A stretch of 6,644 nt of DNA from assembly GCA_965371325.1 (NCBI GenBank), contig CBDUXZ010000107.1, positions 1 through 6,644 on the forward strand, read 5' to 3'. Within the stretch, counting starts at the first letter, position 1. The number at the start of each line of letters is the position of its first letter. The stretch comes from CBDUXZ01 sp965371325 [NCBI: uncultured bacterium]. GTDB lineage: Bacteria; JAUYMQ01. Below, piece after piece: positions 1-6,104 of the stretch. A model generated the notes under the pieces. The model did not search any database. It had not been told where the DNA came from and worked only from the letters and a program-made list of their open reading frames with translations. The position numbers and the translations under genes were made by a program.

Positions 1-284
1 GAAAGCCTGGAAAGCTTCCTTACAAGAAGCGGAGCGCGAGCTACGAACTCGAGTACGGATCTGATACGATTGAGATTCACGAAGACGCAATAATCCCCGG
101 GCAGCGCGTTTTACTTGCGGACGATCTGATCGCAACGGGTGGAACCGCTGCGGCTGCGCTCGAACTTGTGGAGAAATCCGGGGGAGAGGTCGTCGCCCTC
201 ACGTTTCTCATCGAGCTCGGTTTCCTGTCGGGCCGTGAAAAGCTGGCATCCAACGAGGTGCACGCGGTCCTTCAATTCGATTGA
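1..284 (+). CDS. apt: Adenine phosphoribosyltransferase, C-terminal half (5' end outside window)
   Basis: APRT is a cytoplasmic purine-salvage enzyme that condenses adenine with PRPP to give AMP and pyrophosphate. The first complete codon is at base 3, and 93 residues are visible before the TGA, about half of the usual 170-180. The fragment opens with a KPGKLPYKK stretch and a SYELEYGSDTIEIHEDAI segment, both characteristic of APRT. It then carries the PRPP-binding loop ADDLIATGGT (bases 117-146, with the Asp-Asp pair) and the usual tail VVALTFLIEL. These features separate it from xanthine or hypoxanthine phosphoribosyltransferases. The start and promoter are to the left of the window. The next gene begins 6 nt after the stop, which suggests co-transcription. 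Nothing in the visible part looks damaged. Confidence 0.95.
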   Translation, partial: KPGKLPYKKRSASYELEYGSDTIEIHEDAIIPGQRVLLADDLIATGGTAAAALELVEKSGGEVVALTFLIELGFLSGREKLASNEVHAVLQFD

Positions 285-290
285 TTTCCC

Positions 291-1322
291 ATGCCTGATG
301 GCCCCTCCATTGAAATCCAAGTGACCCGTGCCGAGGCGGGCATGCGTCTCGATCGCCTGCTCCGCGCACACTTTCCCTGGCGCTCCCGTCCAAACCTGAA
401 AGCGCTCATAGAGTCGGGGGAGGTGAAGGTGAACGGCTGCGGGGCCAAGCCCGCCACCCGGGTCGCGCCCGGCGATCAGGTCAAGACGCCGATCTGTGAT
501 CCCCGTGTGCGATCCAGGCAATCGCTGGAACGTGTCCTTGACGTCCTCATCGAGGATCCCGATTTTCTCGTGATCGACAAGCCGGCGGGCCTCTCCACGC
601 ACGCCACGGGCCGCCATCTGAAGGACAACGTCGTCGGCGCGCTGCGCTGGCGGTACGGGGAGCCGTCCCCCATGCCGGTCCATCGCCTAGATCTCGAAAC
701 AAGTGGCGCGCTTCTATGCGCGCGGAACCGGGAGGCGCATCGCGCCCTCGCGCTCCAGTTTGAGCGGCGTGAGGTCATGAAGCGCTACCTCGCGATCGTG
801 TCGGGCAGTCCGCGGGAAGACACGGGCGTTTTGCGGGGGAGGATTGGGCGTGGTGGAGGCTCGCGCGTTCGCATCCGCGTAAGCGCCCTGGCATCCGAAG
901 GGGAGAATGCCCGGACGGATTTCAGGGTGGCCGGGCGGTGGAAGAGGTTTTCCCTCCTTGAGCTATGGCCTAGGACGGGTCGACAGCATCAAATTCGTGC
1001 GCAGCTCGAAGCTGCGGGGTACCCGGTTCTGGGCGACAAGATCTACGGTCCCGACGAAGAGCACTTCCTGGCGCACCTCGAGGGCCGGCTTTCGGCCGAG
1101 GCAAAAGGCGCTCTGCAGCTCGAGCGGCATGCGCTCCACGCAGCCACGATCGTTTTCCGCCACCCGCGAACGCGCCGGTGTGTTCGTGCGGATGCCCCGC
1201 TTCCCCGCGACATGCAACGCTTCATCGAACGCCCGGGGAAAATCGTCGCAGAAGACAGGCGACCGGAAGCCCCCGGAGTGCTTCAGCTGAACGGAGAGGA
1301 CGGAATCTCCCCCCGCTTGTAG
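291..1322 (+). CDS. RluA-family ribosomal large subunit pseudouridine synthase
   Basis: This 343-residue protein is predicted to isomerise specific uridines of 23S rRNA (possibly also tRNA) to pseudouridine. Residues about 16-65 form an S4 RNA-binding domain (GMRLDRLL, ending VNG...VAPGDQV). The catalytic domain spans about 90-295. It shows VIDKPAGLSTHATG (94-107), the catalytic motif HRLDLETSG (131-139, nucleophile Asp134), GRQHQIRAQL (230-239) and GYPVLGDKIYG (243-253). The S4 domain plus this catalytic domain matches the RluC/RluD type, but the exact uridine target cannot be assigned, so no symbol is given. The ATG lies 6 nt after the apt stop with no Shine-Dalgarno sequence, so translation is probably coupled to apt. 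The S4 domain begins soon after this ATG, which supports the start. The last 40 bp overlap the convergent TPR gene. Confidence 0.93.
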   Translation: MPDGPSIEIQVTRAEAGMRLDRLLRAHFPWRSRPNLKALIESGEVKVNGCGAKPATRVAPGDQVKTPICDPRVRSRQSLERVLDVLIEDPDFLVIDKPAGLSTHATGRHLKDNVVGALRWRYGEPSPMPVHRLDLETSGALLCARNREAHRALALQFERREVMKRYLAIVSGSPREDTGVLRGRIGRGGGSRVRIRVSALASEGENARTDFRVAGRWKRFSLLELWPRTGRQHQIRAQLEAAGYPVLGDKIYGPDEEHFLAHLEGRLSAEAKGALQLERHALHAATIVFRHPRTRRCVRADAPLPRDMQRFIERPGKIVAEDRRPEAPGVLQLNGEDGISPRL

Positions 1323-2653
1323 GCATCGAGGCGCTTCTTGAACGCTTCCCTCTTCGCAGTCGCCATGTTCATGAGGAGCGCGATCCTGGCCGTTTCCTCG
1401 GCACGTTCCAGATCCTTCATTCGCTCGTACAATATCATCCGGACGGCCAGAACATCGTGGAGGTAGGGGATTGTTTTCATGAGCGAGTTGAGCCGAACGC
1501 CGTTCGGCTCGGAGCGTTTGGTGGTTAGGGCGAAGCGAATCTCGTTCATTGCCACGTCGAGACCACTCGCCCTCTCCAGCTTGTTGAGCATTTCGTGCCC
1601 CTCCTGGGGGTCGGCGTCGCTGGACATGGCAATCAGCTTTGCCCCCAGGTAGGCCACGAAGGGATCTTTGGGACGGACTTCGTGATAGGCCCGATAATGT
1701 TCCAGCGCCTGGTCGAATTCTCCTTTCGTATAGTACAGATCGCCCAGGTTCTTCTGGACCTGAACGTTCGCAGGATCGAGCTCCAGCGCCCTCTTGTACT
1801 CGGCGAGCGTTTTTTCAATTTCTCCCGTGGCGTTGTAGATGGCGCCGAGGTTCACGTGGGCGGCGAGCAGATTCGGATCGAGCAAGATGGCCTTCTCGAA
1901 ATGCTCTTGCGCGGTTTCAATGTCGCGGTCGTGAAAGGCGACGGCGCCCAAAATGTTATAGGCGCTGGCCGATTCCGGGTCGAGTTCAAGCAACTTCTCC
2001 GCGGTCTTCAGCGCCGAATTGTTGAAGTCCCGGTAGTGATAGCTCAGCGCGAGCTGCTTAAGCGATTCAATATCCTCGGGCGCCTCCTTAACCGCCTGTT
2101 CATATTCCTGCATCGACCGGTCGTAATCGCCCCTAGCGAAGTAAATACTCCCCAATTGCCGGTGAACACCCGGGTATTCGGGTTTCATGTTAAGGGCCTT
2201 CTGGAAAACGAGGATGGCCTTCTCATCCTCCCCCAACCGCTCGAGCGCCACCCCCAGCCAGAACTGAACATCCGGGTTGAAAAGATCAGTCTTGCTGGCG
2301 ACTTCGAGGGATTCCCCACCCTGAATCCAGAGTCCCTGGGTGAGGAGGTATCTGCCACGGACATAATTCACGCCGGCATCGTCGGGGGCCAGTTCGACTG
2401 CGCTGTCGATATGGGGTTTGGCGAGATCGATCTCCCCACGATTGAGGTGGATCTCGGCAAGCTTGGCATGCGCTTCAACCTCATCCGGATGCGCCTCGAG
2501 CACTTTCTTGTAGAGGGCCACCGAATCTTCCGTTTCGCCGGTCACAAGGAGGCGCCGGGCTTCCTGGAGATCCTCGATCGCCGATTCCTTACAGGCGCCA
2601 AGAAGGCTTCCGCAGAGCAAGGCAAGCATCAACCCGATGTATCGTGCGTGCAC
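1283..2653 (-). CDS. TPR-repeat lipoprotein
   Basis: A predicted 456-residue lipoprotein. The N-terminus VHARYIGLMLALLCGSLLGAC has a positive n-region, a hydrophobic core and a lipobox LGAC with Cys21 as the acylation site. The following Lys rather than Asp suggests outer-membrane sorting by the E. coli rule. From about residue 26 to 330 there are roughly nine 34-residue tetratricopeptide repeats. Six very regular ones run at 127-160, 161-194, 195-228, 229-262, 263-296 and 297-330, with the usual LG..Y..G....A...Y..AL.LDP pattern. Residues 331-456 are helical-looking without clear repeats. TPR arrays are protein-interaction scaffolds; the partner cannot be named. The GTG at 2653 was chosen over an in-frame GTG at 2773 because it has a GGAGGTG site and a promoter just upstream and begins directly at the signal peptide. 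The ATG at residue 9 would leave a very short signal peptide. Confidence 0.88.
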   Translation of the reverse strand: MHARYIGLMLALLCGSLLGACKESAIEDLQEARRLLVTGETEDSVALYKKVLEAHPDEVEAHAKLAEIHLNRGEIDLAKPHIDSAVELAPDDAGVNYVRGRYLLTQGLWIQGGESLEVASKTDLFNPDVQFWLGVALERLGEDEKAILVFQKALNMKPEYPGVHRQLGSIYFARGDYDRSMQEYEQAVKEAPEDIESLKQLALSYHYRDFNNSALKTAEKLLELDPESASAYNILGAVAFHDRDIETAQEHFEKAILLDPNLLAAHVNLGAIYNATGEIEKTLAEYKRALELDPANVQVQKNLGDLYYTKGEFDQALEHYRAYHEVRPKDPFVAYLGAKLIAMSSDADPQEGHEMLNKLERASGLDVAMNEIRFALTTKRSEPNGVRLNSLMKTIPYLHDVLAVRMILYERMKDLERAEETARIALLMNMATAKREAFKKRLDAYKRGEIPSSPFS

Positions 2654-2657
2654 GTTG

Positions 2658-2664
2658 CACCTCC
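2658..2664 (-). promoter_or_regulatory. Ribosome binding site of the TPR lipoprotein gene
   Basis: On the minus strand the sequence reads GGAGGTG, ending 4 nt before the GTG codon at 2653-2651 (6 nt counted from GGAGG). It is a near-perfect anti-Shine-Dalgarno match and decides the start codon in favour of GTG 2653. Confidence 0.75.
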
Positions 2665-2682
2665 GTTGGGCGTGAGGGGTAA

Positions 2683-2712
2683 AATCTAATGTGTCCGGGT
2701 GGCGCCTGTCAA
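2683..2712 (-). promoter_or_regulatory. Sigma70-type promoter for the TPR lipoprotein gene
   Basis: Minus strand: a perfect -35 TTGACA (plus 2707-2712), an 18-nt spacer and -10 TAGATT (plus 2683-2688, 4 of 6 matches to TATAAT). Transcription would begin near 2676, giving a short leader of about 23 nt that contains the GGAGGTG site. The position agrees with the GTG start at 2653, and the region is divergent to the ROK kinase gene. Confidence 0.6.
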
Positions 2713-2852
2713 TGCGTTCCCGGCCGCAGCCCGGGGCTGAAAGATAGCGGATGATGCTCCGGGTTGGCGCCACGATGAGAGGAGGCCGGAGCGGGTGTTC
2801 CTCTGGGCTCGCCGGCGGGGGTCTCGTTCCGGCTTGTGATTAGGTTGTGTCG

Positions 2853-2881
2853 CTGTCAGGATGCCTTAGCTCGCGTATCAC
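2853..2881 (+). promoter_or_regulatory. Possible promoter for the ROK kinase gene
   Basis: CTGTCA (2853-2858) and TATCAC (2876-2881) are separated by 17 nt, and each matches the sigma70 consensus at 4 of 6 positions. A start near 2888 would give a leader of about 27 nt to the TTG at 2915. The match is weak and rests partly on position. The rest of the 2713-2850 interval between the two divergent genes shows no other structure I can support. Confidence 0.3.
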
Positions 2882-2914
2882 CATCTTGAAATATTGACAG
2901 GGGAGCGGGGTTCA

Positions 2915-3841
2915 TTGAAGAGTATTCTCGCACTCGACGTAGGTGGAACGCACATACGGTCGGCCTGGGTGATCGAGGGGGAGATGGGTGGCGATGAGCG
3001 GGTGCGCGCCGACCTGACCCGTTTGACGACCCGGGCCGGGAAGAGGAGGGCCGAGCAGGAACTCCTGGCGGCGCTCGTCGATCACATCGAGGGCCGTCTT
3101 GCGGAGAGCGCTGTTGAGGCTGTCGCCGTCGGAATGCCCGGGTTTATCAATGGGGAGGGCGTAATCGCCGCCTCTCCTAACCTGCCGGGCATCGCGGACT
3201 TCCCCCTGCAGCGATTTCTTGGGGAGAAACTCGGCACTCCGGTTGTGGTGGCGAACGACGCGCTCTGCGCCGCGCGCGGCGCCTGGCTGCTCGAGGCGCC
3301 CCGGCCCCGAAGTCTCGCGATTGTAACGCTGGGGACCGGTGTCGGCGGCGGACTCATCCTGGAGGGACGTCCGGTGGCGGGCGACGGGGGCACCGCGATG
3401 GAGATCGGACACCTCACCATGGTCGCGGAGGGTCATCCCTGCGGCTGCGGCAACCGCGGATGCCTGGAGCAATACGCGGCGGCGCCGGCGCTAAGCCGCC
3501 TCGATGCGGAAGGAGGGGGGAAGGGCCGCGGGGCCGAGGCGCTCGCGGCGGCTGCCGGAGAGGGCGAGCAGAAGGCGAAGGGCATCTTCGATCGAGCCGG
3601 CGCTTACCTCGGGCGGGCGGTGGCTACGCTCGTGCTCCTTGTCGACGTGCGGACGATAAGAATTGGCGGGGGCCTCTCTCGCTCCTGGAATTTGTTCGCC
3701 GGATCCTTTCAAGCGAGTCTTGATCAACATCTGATTCCTCCCCTGCGTGGGCTTATCGACGTCGCACCCGTGAGCGCTACGGAAATTGATCGCATCGGAC
3801 TCAGCGGTGCCGCTGATCTGGCAGGCGATGATAGACGCTGA
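2915..3841 (+). CDS. ROK-family sugar kinase (glucokinase-like)
   Basis: A 308-residue cytoplasmic protein of the ROK family, predicted to phosphorylate a hexose with ATP. Glucose or N-acetylglucosamine or -mannosamine are the usual substrates of such kinases. Residues 8-12 (DVGGT) form the phosphate-binding loop. N114-D115 lies in the substrate/catalytic segment with Asp115 as the likely base, and LGTGVGGG (139-146) is the second nucleotide-binding loop. EIGH (163-166) with CGCGNRGCLE (176-185) gives the family zinc site, His166 and Cys176, Cys178, Cys183. IRIGGGLS (248-255) is the C-terminal adenosine segment. There is no N-terminal helix-turn-helix, so it is a kinase rather than a ROK repressor. 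The TTG at 2915 is preferred because GGGGAG (2900-2905) lies 9 nt upstream and the beta strand with DVGGT follows at once. An in-frame TTG at 2894 would add seven residues. The exact sugar is not determinable. Confidence 0.9.
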   Translation: MKSILALDVGGTHIRSAWVIEGEMGGDERVRADLTRLTTRAGKRRAEQELLAALVDHIEGRLAESAVEAVAVGMPGFINGEGVIAASPNLPGIADFPLQRFLGEKLGTPVVVANDALCAARGAWLLEAPRPRSLAIVTLGTGVGGGLILEGRPVAGDGGTAMEIGHLTMVAEGHPCGCGNRGCLEQYAAAPALSRLDAEGGGKGRGAEALAAAAGEGEQKAKGIFDRAGAYLGRAVATLVLLVDVRTIRIGGGLSRSWNLFAGSFQASLDQHLIPPLRGLIDVAPVSATEIDRIGLSGAADLAGDDRR

Positions 3842-3897
3842 TAGCCGTGGCAGTATTCCCCCCGTGAAGCTCGTATCCTCATTTAGCATGTGAGTCG

Positions 3898-3919
3898 GGA
3901 AACAAACGGTTTTGTTTCC
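3898..3919. repeat. Perfect 9-bp inverted repeat upstream of the sulfatase-like gene
   Basis: GGAAACAAA (3898-3906) and TTTGTTTCC (3911-3919) are exact reverse complements around a 4-nt centre CGGT. It sits in the 131-bp gap after the ROK kinase stop and ends about 50 bp before the chosen start of the next gene. No run of T follows on either strand, so a classical intrinsic terminator is unlikely. A dyad operator for a regulator or a transcript hairpin is possible. The GC-poor arms stand out against the GC-rich surroundings. Confidence 0.55.
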
Positions 3920-3972
3920 GGCGGAGCGCTCGTGCGCGGTAGGCGCGCGGGATGCGGTGGACTGAGCAGCCT

Positions 3973-5472
3973 ATGAGCCGAGCGTTACTTACGACATGTT
4001 TGATCGCTCTTCTGGCAACGCTCGCTTGCAGCCCCGGCGATCCCGAGCTGCCGGTGGCGCCCGGTGAATCGGTCATCTTCCGTTTTCCAGAGGGTTCCTG
4101 GGAAGCGAAGGGATCGCTGGCGGACATCCGGAACGTCGTCCTTATCAGCATTGACGCCCTGGGGGCGAAGCATACGGGAGCCTATGGGTACGAGCGGAAT
4201 ACCACGCCCAACCTGGACCGGTTCGCGTCGGAGGGAACGCTGTTCGTCTACGCGTATGCGCAGCAGATGCACACGCTGGCCTCGCATCTTACGATGATGA
4301 CCGGTCTCTACCCGCAGGCGCACGGCGCATCAAGGGAGCGTGTTGCCAGCGCAAAGGCGACCACCTTGGCGGAAGCTCTCAAGCAGCACGGCTTCACGAC
4401 GGCGGCCTTTACGGGGAAGGTCGGTTTTGCGGGGCCGCGCTTCGGGCTCGGGCGCGGGATTGATCACTACCGAACCGGTTCAGGGGATGCGGCGGCGGAG
4501 AACGCTCCACGGTTCGAATGGCTGGAAGCACAGGCCCGCGCGCGCGAAGCGAATCCTGATCACCGATTTTTCCTCTTTGCGCACTTCTATGATGTCCATT
4601 CGGACTTCAAGACCGAGGTTCCCTACTATGCGCCGCCCCCCTACGGCCTTAAGTTTCTTCCCGAGGGCCTTGACTGGGAGTACCGGGGTGACTCATCCCT
4701 CATTCAGGAGCTCTACAAGTCCGGTAAGGTAACGGAGGCCGACAAACGAATTCTCACGGCGCTCTACGACGGGGGGGCGCTCTACTGTGACGAGAAGGGC
4801 CTCGGACCGTTGCTCGAGAAACTCCATGTACTGAACTTCGATGACGACACGCTGGTGATCATCACGGCGGATCATGGCGAGGAGATCTTCGAGCACGGGG
4901 AGGGCATTCACCAGCAGCCCTACGAAGAAACCTCCCGCGTTCCCCTGGTCCTGCGTGGGCCGGGTCTTCCGCGCGGGCTGCGTCTTCCCTACGTGGTCGA
5001 GCTCGTGGATCTCATGCCGACAGTTCTCTCGCTGCTGTCCCTGCCCGTTCCAAGTCACGTACAGGGGGATGATCTGAAGCCCCTCTTCTTCGGAGAGAAG
5101 CCGCGTGCGCAAGTTGCACGCGTAGACGGCAACCGGAAGGACGACCAGACGTTCAAGAGCAACCTGATCGTCGAGCGTGACGGGATGCGATGGAGCTATT
5201 TGAACCGCATCGTCGAGGCGCGGAGGGGAGAGGGGACGGGTTTCGCGCTGAAGGACAAGGGGGAGCTTTACAACCTTGACCGCGATCCCAATCAGAGCGT
5301 GAACCTCGCGCGGCACTATCGATCCTTGGCCGAGGAGCTCGAGACGGAGCTGCTTGCATGGTATGCGCAGACCGACGCGCTGGCGCGAAAGCTGGGCGGG
5401 TCGGAGAAGGGCACGGCCGTGATCTCCGAGGAGGAAAAGGAGCGCCTCCGGGGACTCGGCTACGTTCAGTAA
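3973..5472 (+). CDS. Sulfatase/alkaline phosphatase superfamily lipoprotein with Thr nucleophile position
   Basis: About 499 residues; numbers here count from the alternative in-frame ATG at 3952 (506 residues). The signal peptide MSRALLTTCLIALLATLAC ends in a lipobox-like TLAC, predicting an envelope lipoprotein. The superfamily core follows. VVLISIDAL carries metal ligand Asp68, TTPNLDRFASEGTLF is a family hallmark, and TLASH (108-112) with MMTGLYPQAHG occupies the nucleophile region. HFYDVH (211-216) and TADHGEE (305-311, ligands Asp307 and His308) come next, then His320 and a sulfatase-type C-terminus with ELYNLDRDP and LRGLGYVQ. In true sulfatases the nucleophile motif is C/S-x-P-S-R, with Cys or Ser made into formylglycine. 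Here Thr aligns to that residue and His to the Arg. The substrate is therefore open: phosphate mono- or diester hydrolysis or group transfer is as likely as desulfation. The start at 3973 is preferred because the signal peptide begins there, but neither ATG has a strong ribosome binding site. Confidence 0.85.
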   Translation: MSRALLTTCLIALLATLACSPGDPELPVAPGESVIFRFPEGSWEAKGSLADIRNVVLISIDALGAKHTGAYGYERNTTPNLDRFASEGTLFVYAYAQQMHTLASHLTMMTGLYPQAHGASRERVASAKATTLAEALKQHGFTTAAFTGKVGFAGPRFGLGRGIDHYRTGSGDAAAENAPRFEWLEAQARAREANPDHRFFLFAHFYDVHSDFKTEVPYYAPPPYGLKFLPEGLDWEYRGDSSLIQELYKSGKVTEADKRILTALYDGGALYCDEKGLGPLLEKLHVLNFDDDTLVIITADHGEEIFEHGEGIHQQPYEETSRVPLVLRGPGLPRGLRLPYVVELVDLMPTVLSLLSLPVPSHVQGDDLKPLFFGEKPRAQVARVDGNRKDDQTFKSNLIVERDGMRWSYLNRIVEARRGEGTGFALKDKGELYNLDRDPNQSVNLARHYRSLAEELETELLAWYAQTDALARKLGGSEKGTAVISEEEKERLRGLGYVQ

Positions 5473-5486
5473 AGTGAATGGCTTCT

Positions 5487-5514
5487 TTCACACAAGGCCC
5501 GTTTCTGCTACAAG
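5487..5514 (+). promoter_or_regulatory. Likely promoter of the tRNA-Arg gene
   Basis: TTCACA (5487-5492, 5 of 6 to TTGACA) and TACAAG (5509-5514, 4 of 6 to TATAAT) are spaced by 16 nt. Transcription would start near 5521, directly before the tRNA 5' end at 5524. The promoter appears intact although the tRNA gene it would serve is not. No terminator is visible between the preceding gene's stop at 5472 and this site. Confidence 0.4.
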
Positions 5515-5523
5515 TTCCCCCAT

Positions 5524-5566
5524 GCCCTCGTAGCTCAGGTGGATAGAGCACCGGTTTCCTAAATCG
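5524..5566 (+). tRNA. tRNA-Arg(CCU), 5' half only; interrupted in the anticodon arm
   Basis: Bases 5524-5562 fold as a normal tRNA 5' half. There is an acceptor strand GCCCTCG (5524-5530), TA, a D-arm with GCTC (5533-5536) and GAGC (5546-5549) around AGGTGGATA, and a 5' anticodon stem CCGGT (5551-5555). The seven-base loop TTCCTAA (5556-5562) gives anticodon CCU, which reads AGG. The expected 3' stem strand is ACCGG; the sequence reads ATCGT, so pairing is A-T, a G-T wobble, C-G, G-C, then a mismatch. Beyond that there is no pairable T-arm and no CGAGGGC acceptor strand at a usable distance. The gene is therefore truncated or interrupted between about positions 39 and 43 of the tRNA and should not give a functional tRNA as it stands. 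Similarity ends somewhere in 5563-5566. Confidence 0.8.
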
Positions 5567-5632
5567 TTAAACGCCCCATTCGACTTTTCCCGCGATAACG
5601 TCAACTTACCGGAATCACTCGGTTTTCTATGT

Positions 5633-5652
5633 CTTCCGCTGTCCGGCGGAGG
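5633..5652. repeat. Short hairpin-forming inverted repeat
   Basis: CTTCCGC (5633-5639) can pair with GCGGAGG (5646-5652) around the loop TGTCCG, seven pairs including one G-T. No T-run follows, so it is not a standard terminator. Such a stem can occur by chance in GC-rich DNA; it is listed because it is the clearest dyad close to the tRNA junction. Confidence 0.3.
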
Positions 5653-5865
5653 CACCCAATGACAGGCTTTGTCGCGCGTTTGTTCCCCTCTAGTGTTCCC
5701 GCGAGGAGAGGGACGGGGAGGGTTCGCTGCTGGATCTGGTTGTCTCGCTGAATTTGACGCGGCGCACCTGATCACGCCCCTCTCGATAGCCGCCCTCGGG
5801 AACTATGTTATCCCCGTTCATCGCCGCTTGGGGGTCGCGAATCGGCTCCGCGAAAAGGCGTACGA

Positions 5866-5871
5866 TATAAT
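5866..5871 (+). promoter_or_regulatory. Perfect -10 hexamer TATAAT without a good -35
   Basis: TATAAT at 5866-5871 is an exact consensus -10 box on the plus strand. The bases at -35 distance (around 5843-5848, CGGCTC) do not resemble TTGACA, and no extended -10 TG is present. If used, it would give a leader of about 225 nt to the XRE-like gene and would need an activator or another sigma context. Confidence 0.3.
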
Positions 5872-5907
5872 GTCACCAGTGTAAAGCGTAGCAACCACAT
5901 AGTAACA

Positions 5908-5937
5908 ACGCCGAAAGTTGCAGAAATTACGCCGAAA
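5908..5937. repeat. Spaced direct repeat ACGCCGAAA, 21-bp period
   Basis: Two exact 9-bp copies lie at 5908-5916 and 5929-5937, start to start 21 bp, close to two helical turns, so a protein could bind both on one face. The first copy overlaps a small dyad, CAAC (5906-5909) with GTTG (5917-5920). A related CGCCGGAAA lies at 6012-6020. This arrangement upstream of an XRE-like regulator and an excisionase-like gene suits operator or excisionase/integrase binding sites. Function is inferred. Confidence 0.4.
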
Positions 5938-5999
5938 CAATTGTCTAACCCGCCGATTTTGATCTAGCCTCGGATCAGTTCCTCGCAGGCATTTCCCGC

Positions 6000-6009
6000 A
6001 AATGCATTT
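6000..6009. repeat. Palindrome AAATGCATTT
   Basis: A perfect 10-bp palindrome AAATGCATTT about 95 bp before the XRE-like start; a further GCATTT occurs at 5989-5994. XRE-family repressors bind short dyads near their own promoters, so this is a candidate autoregulatory operator. A 10-bp palindrome can also arise by chance in AT-richer DNA. Confidence 0.3.
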
Positions 6010-6092
6010 TTCGCCGGAAATAACTAGCTCCAGGAACCCCCCCACGAAGCCGCGCGACGGTGGATAGCATCATCGATGGCCGTATCCGTTTC

Positions 6093-6099
6093 AAGGAGG
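6093..6099 (+). promoter_or_regulatory. Ribosome binding site of the XRE-like gene
   Basis: AAGGAGG, ending 5 nt before ATG 6105. It fixes the start at 6105 rather than the upstream in-frame GTG at 6060. None of the plus-strand chromosomal genes in the window has a site this strong. Confidence 0.8.
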
Positions 6100-6104
6100 A
6101 ACAC

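Larger units (their letters stand above)
5567..6104. other. Non-coding segment between the broken tRNA and the XRE-like gene
   Basis: This stretch of about 540 bp has no open frame with a credible start, ribosome binding site or domain. Its left part (to about 5870) is GC-rich with small potential hairpins; the right part (about 5870-6020) is AT-richer with a TATAAT hexamer, a spaced direct repeat and a palindrome. It is the natural place for an attachment-site flank (integrase arm sites) and the promoter/operator of the downstream pair. This role is inferred from position; none of the sites is recognised as a known family. Confidence 0.5.

Noticed and set aside
1595-2689. Long plus-strand open frame (364 codons)
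   Set aside because: It is the antisense shadow of the TPR lipoprotein gene; its translation has no recognisable domain, whereas the minus strand gives clear TPR repeats.
2654-2773. Longer N-terminus for the TPR lipoprotein from a GTG at 2773
   Set aside because: It would place 40 non-signal residues before the lipoprotein signal and include the promoter and ribosome binding site.
5574-5590. TTCGACT at nearly the right distance to be a T-loop for the tRNA
   Set aside because: The flanks CCCCA and TTTCC cannot pair, and no acceptor complement follows, so it is most likely chance.
5488-5775. Minus-strand open frame across the tRNA junction
   Set aside because: It reads antisense through the tRNA and has no credible start signal or domain.
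5792-5798. A second GCCCTCG identical to the tRNA acceptor strand
   Set aside because: The bases after it do not form a D-arm or any other tRNA part.
5560-5880. Group I self-splicing intron in tRNA-Arg(CCU), as known in Agrobacterium
   Set aside because: The site is right, but no conserved P7-type pair (GACTA...TAGTCC-like) is visible and no tRNA 3' half is found downstream within the window. It remains an alternative only if the 3' exon lies further right.
5669-5884. 71-codon open frame to the right of the tRNA
   Set aside because: TTG start without a ribosome binding site, low-complexity composition and no domain pattern.
5818-6045. 75-codon minus-strand open frame with several Cys residues
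   Set aside because: No zinc-finger spacing, no ribosome binding site, and it runs through the repeat and promoter-like zone.
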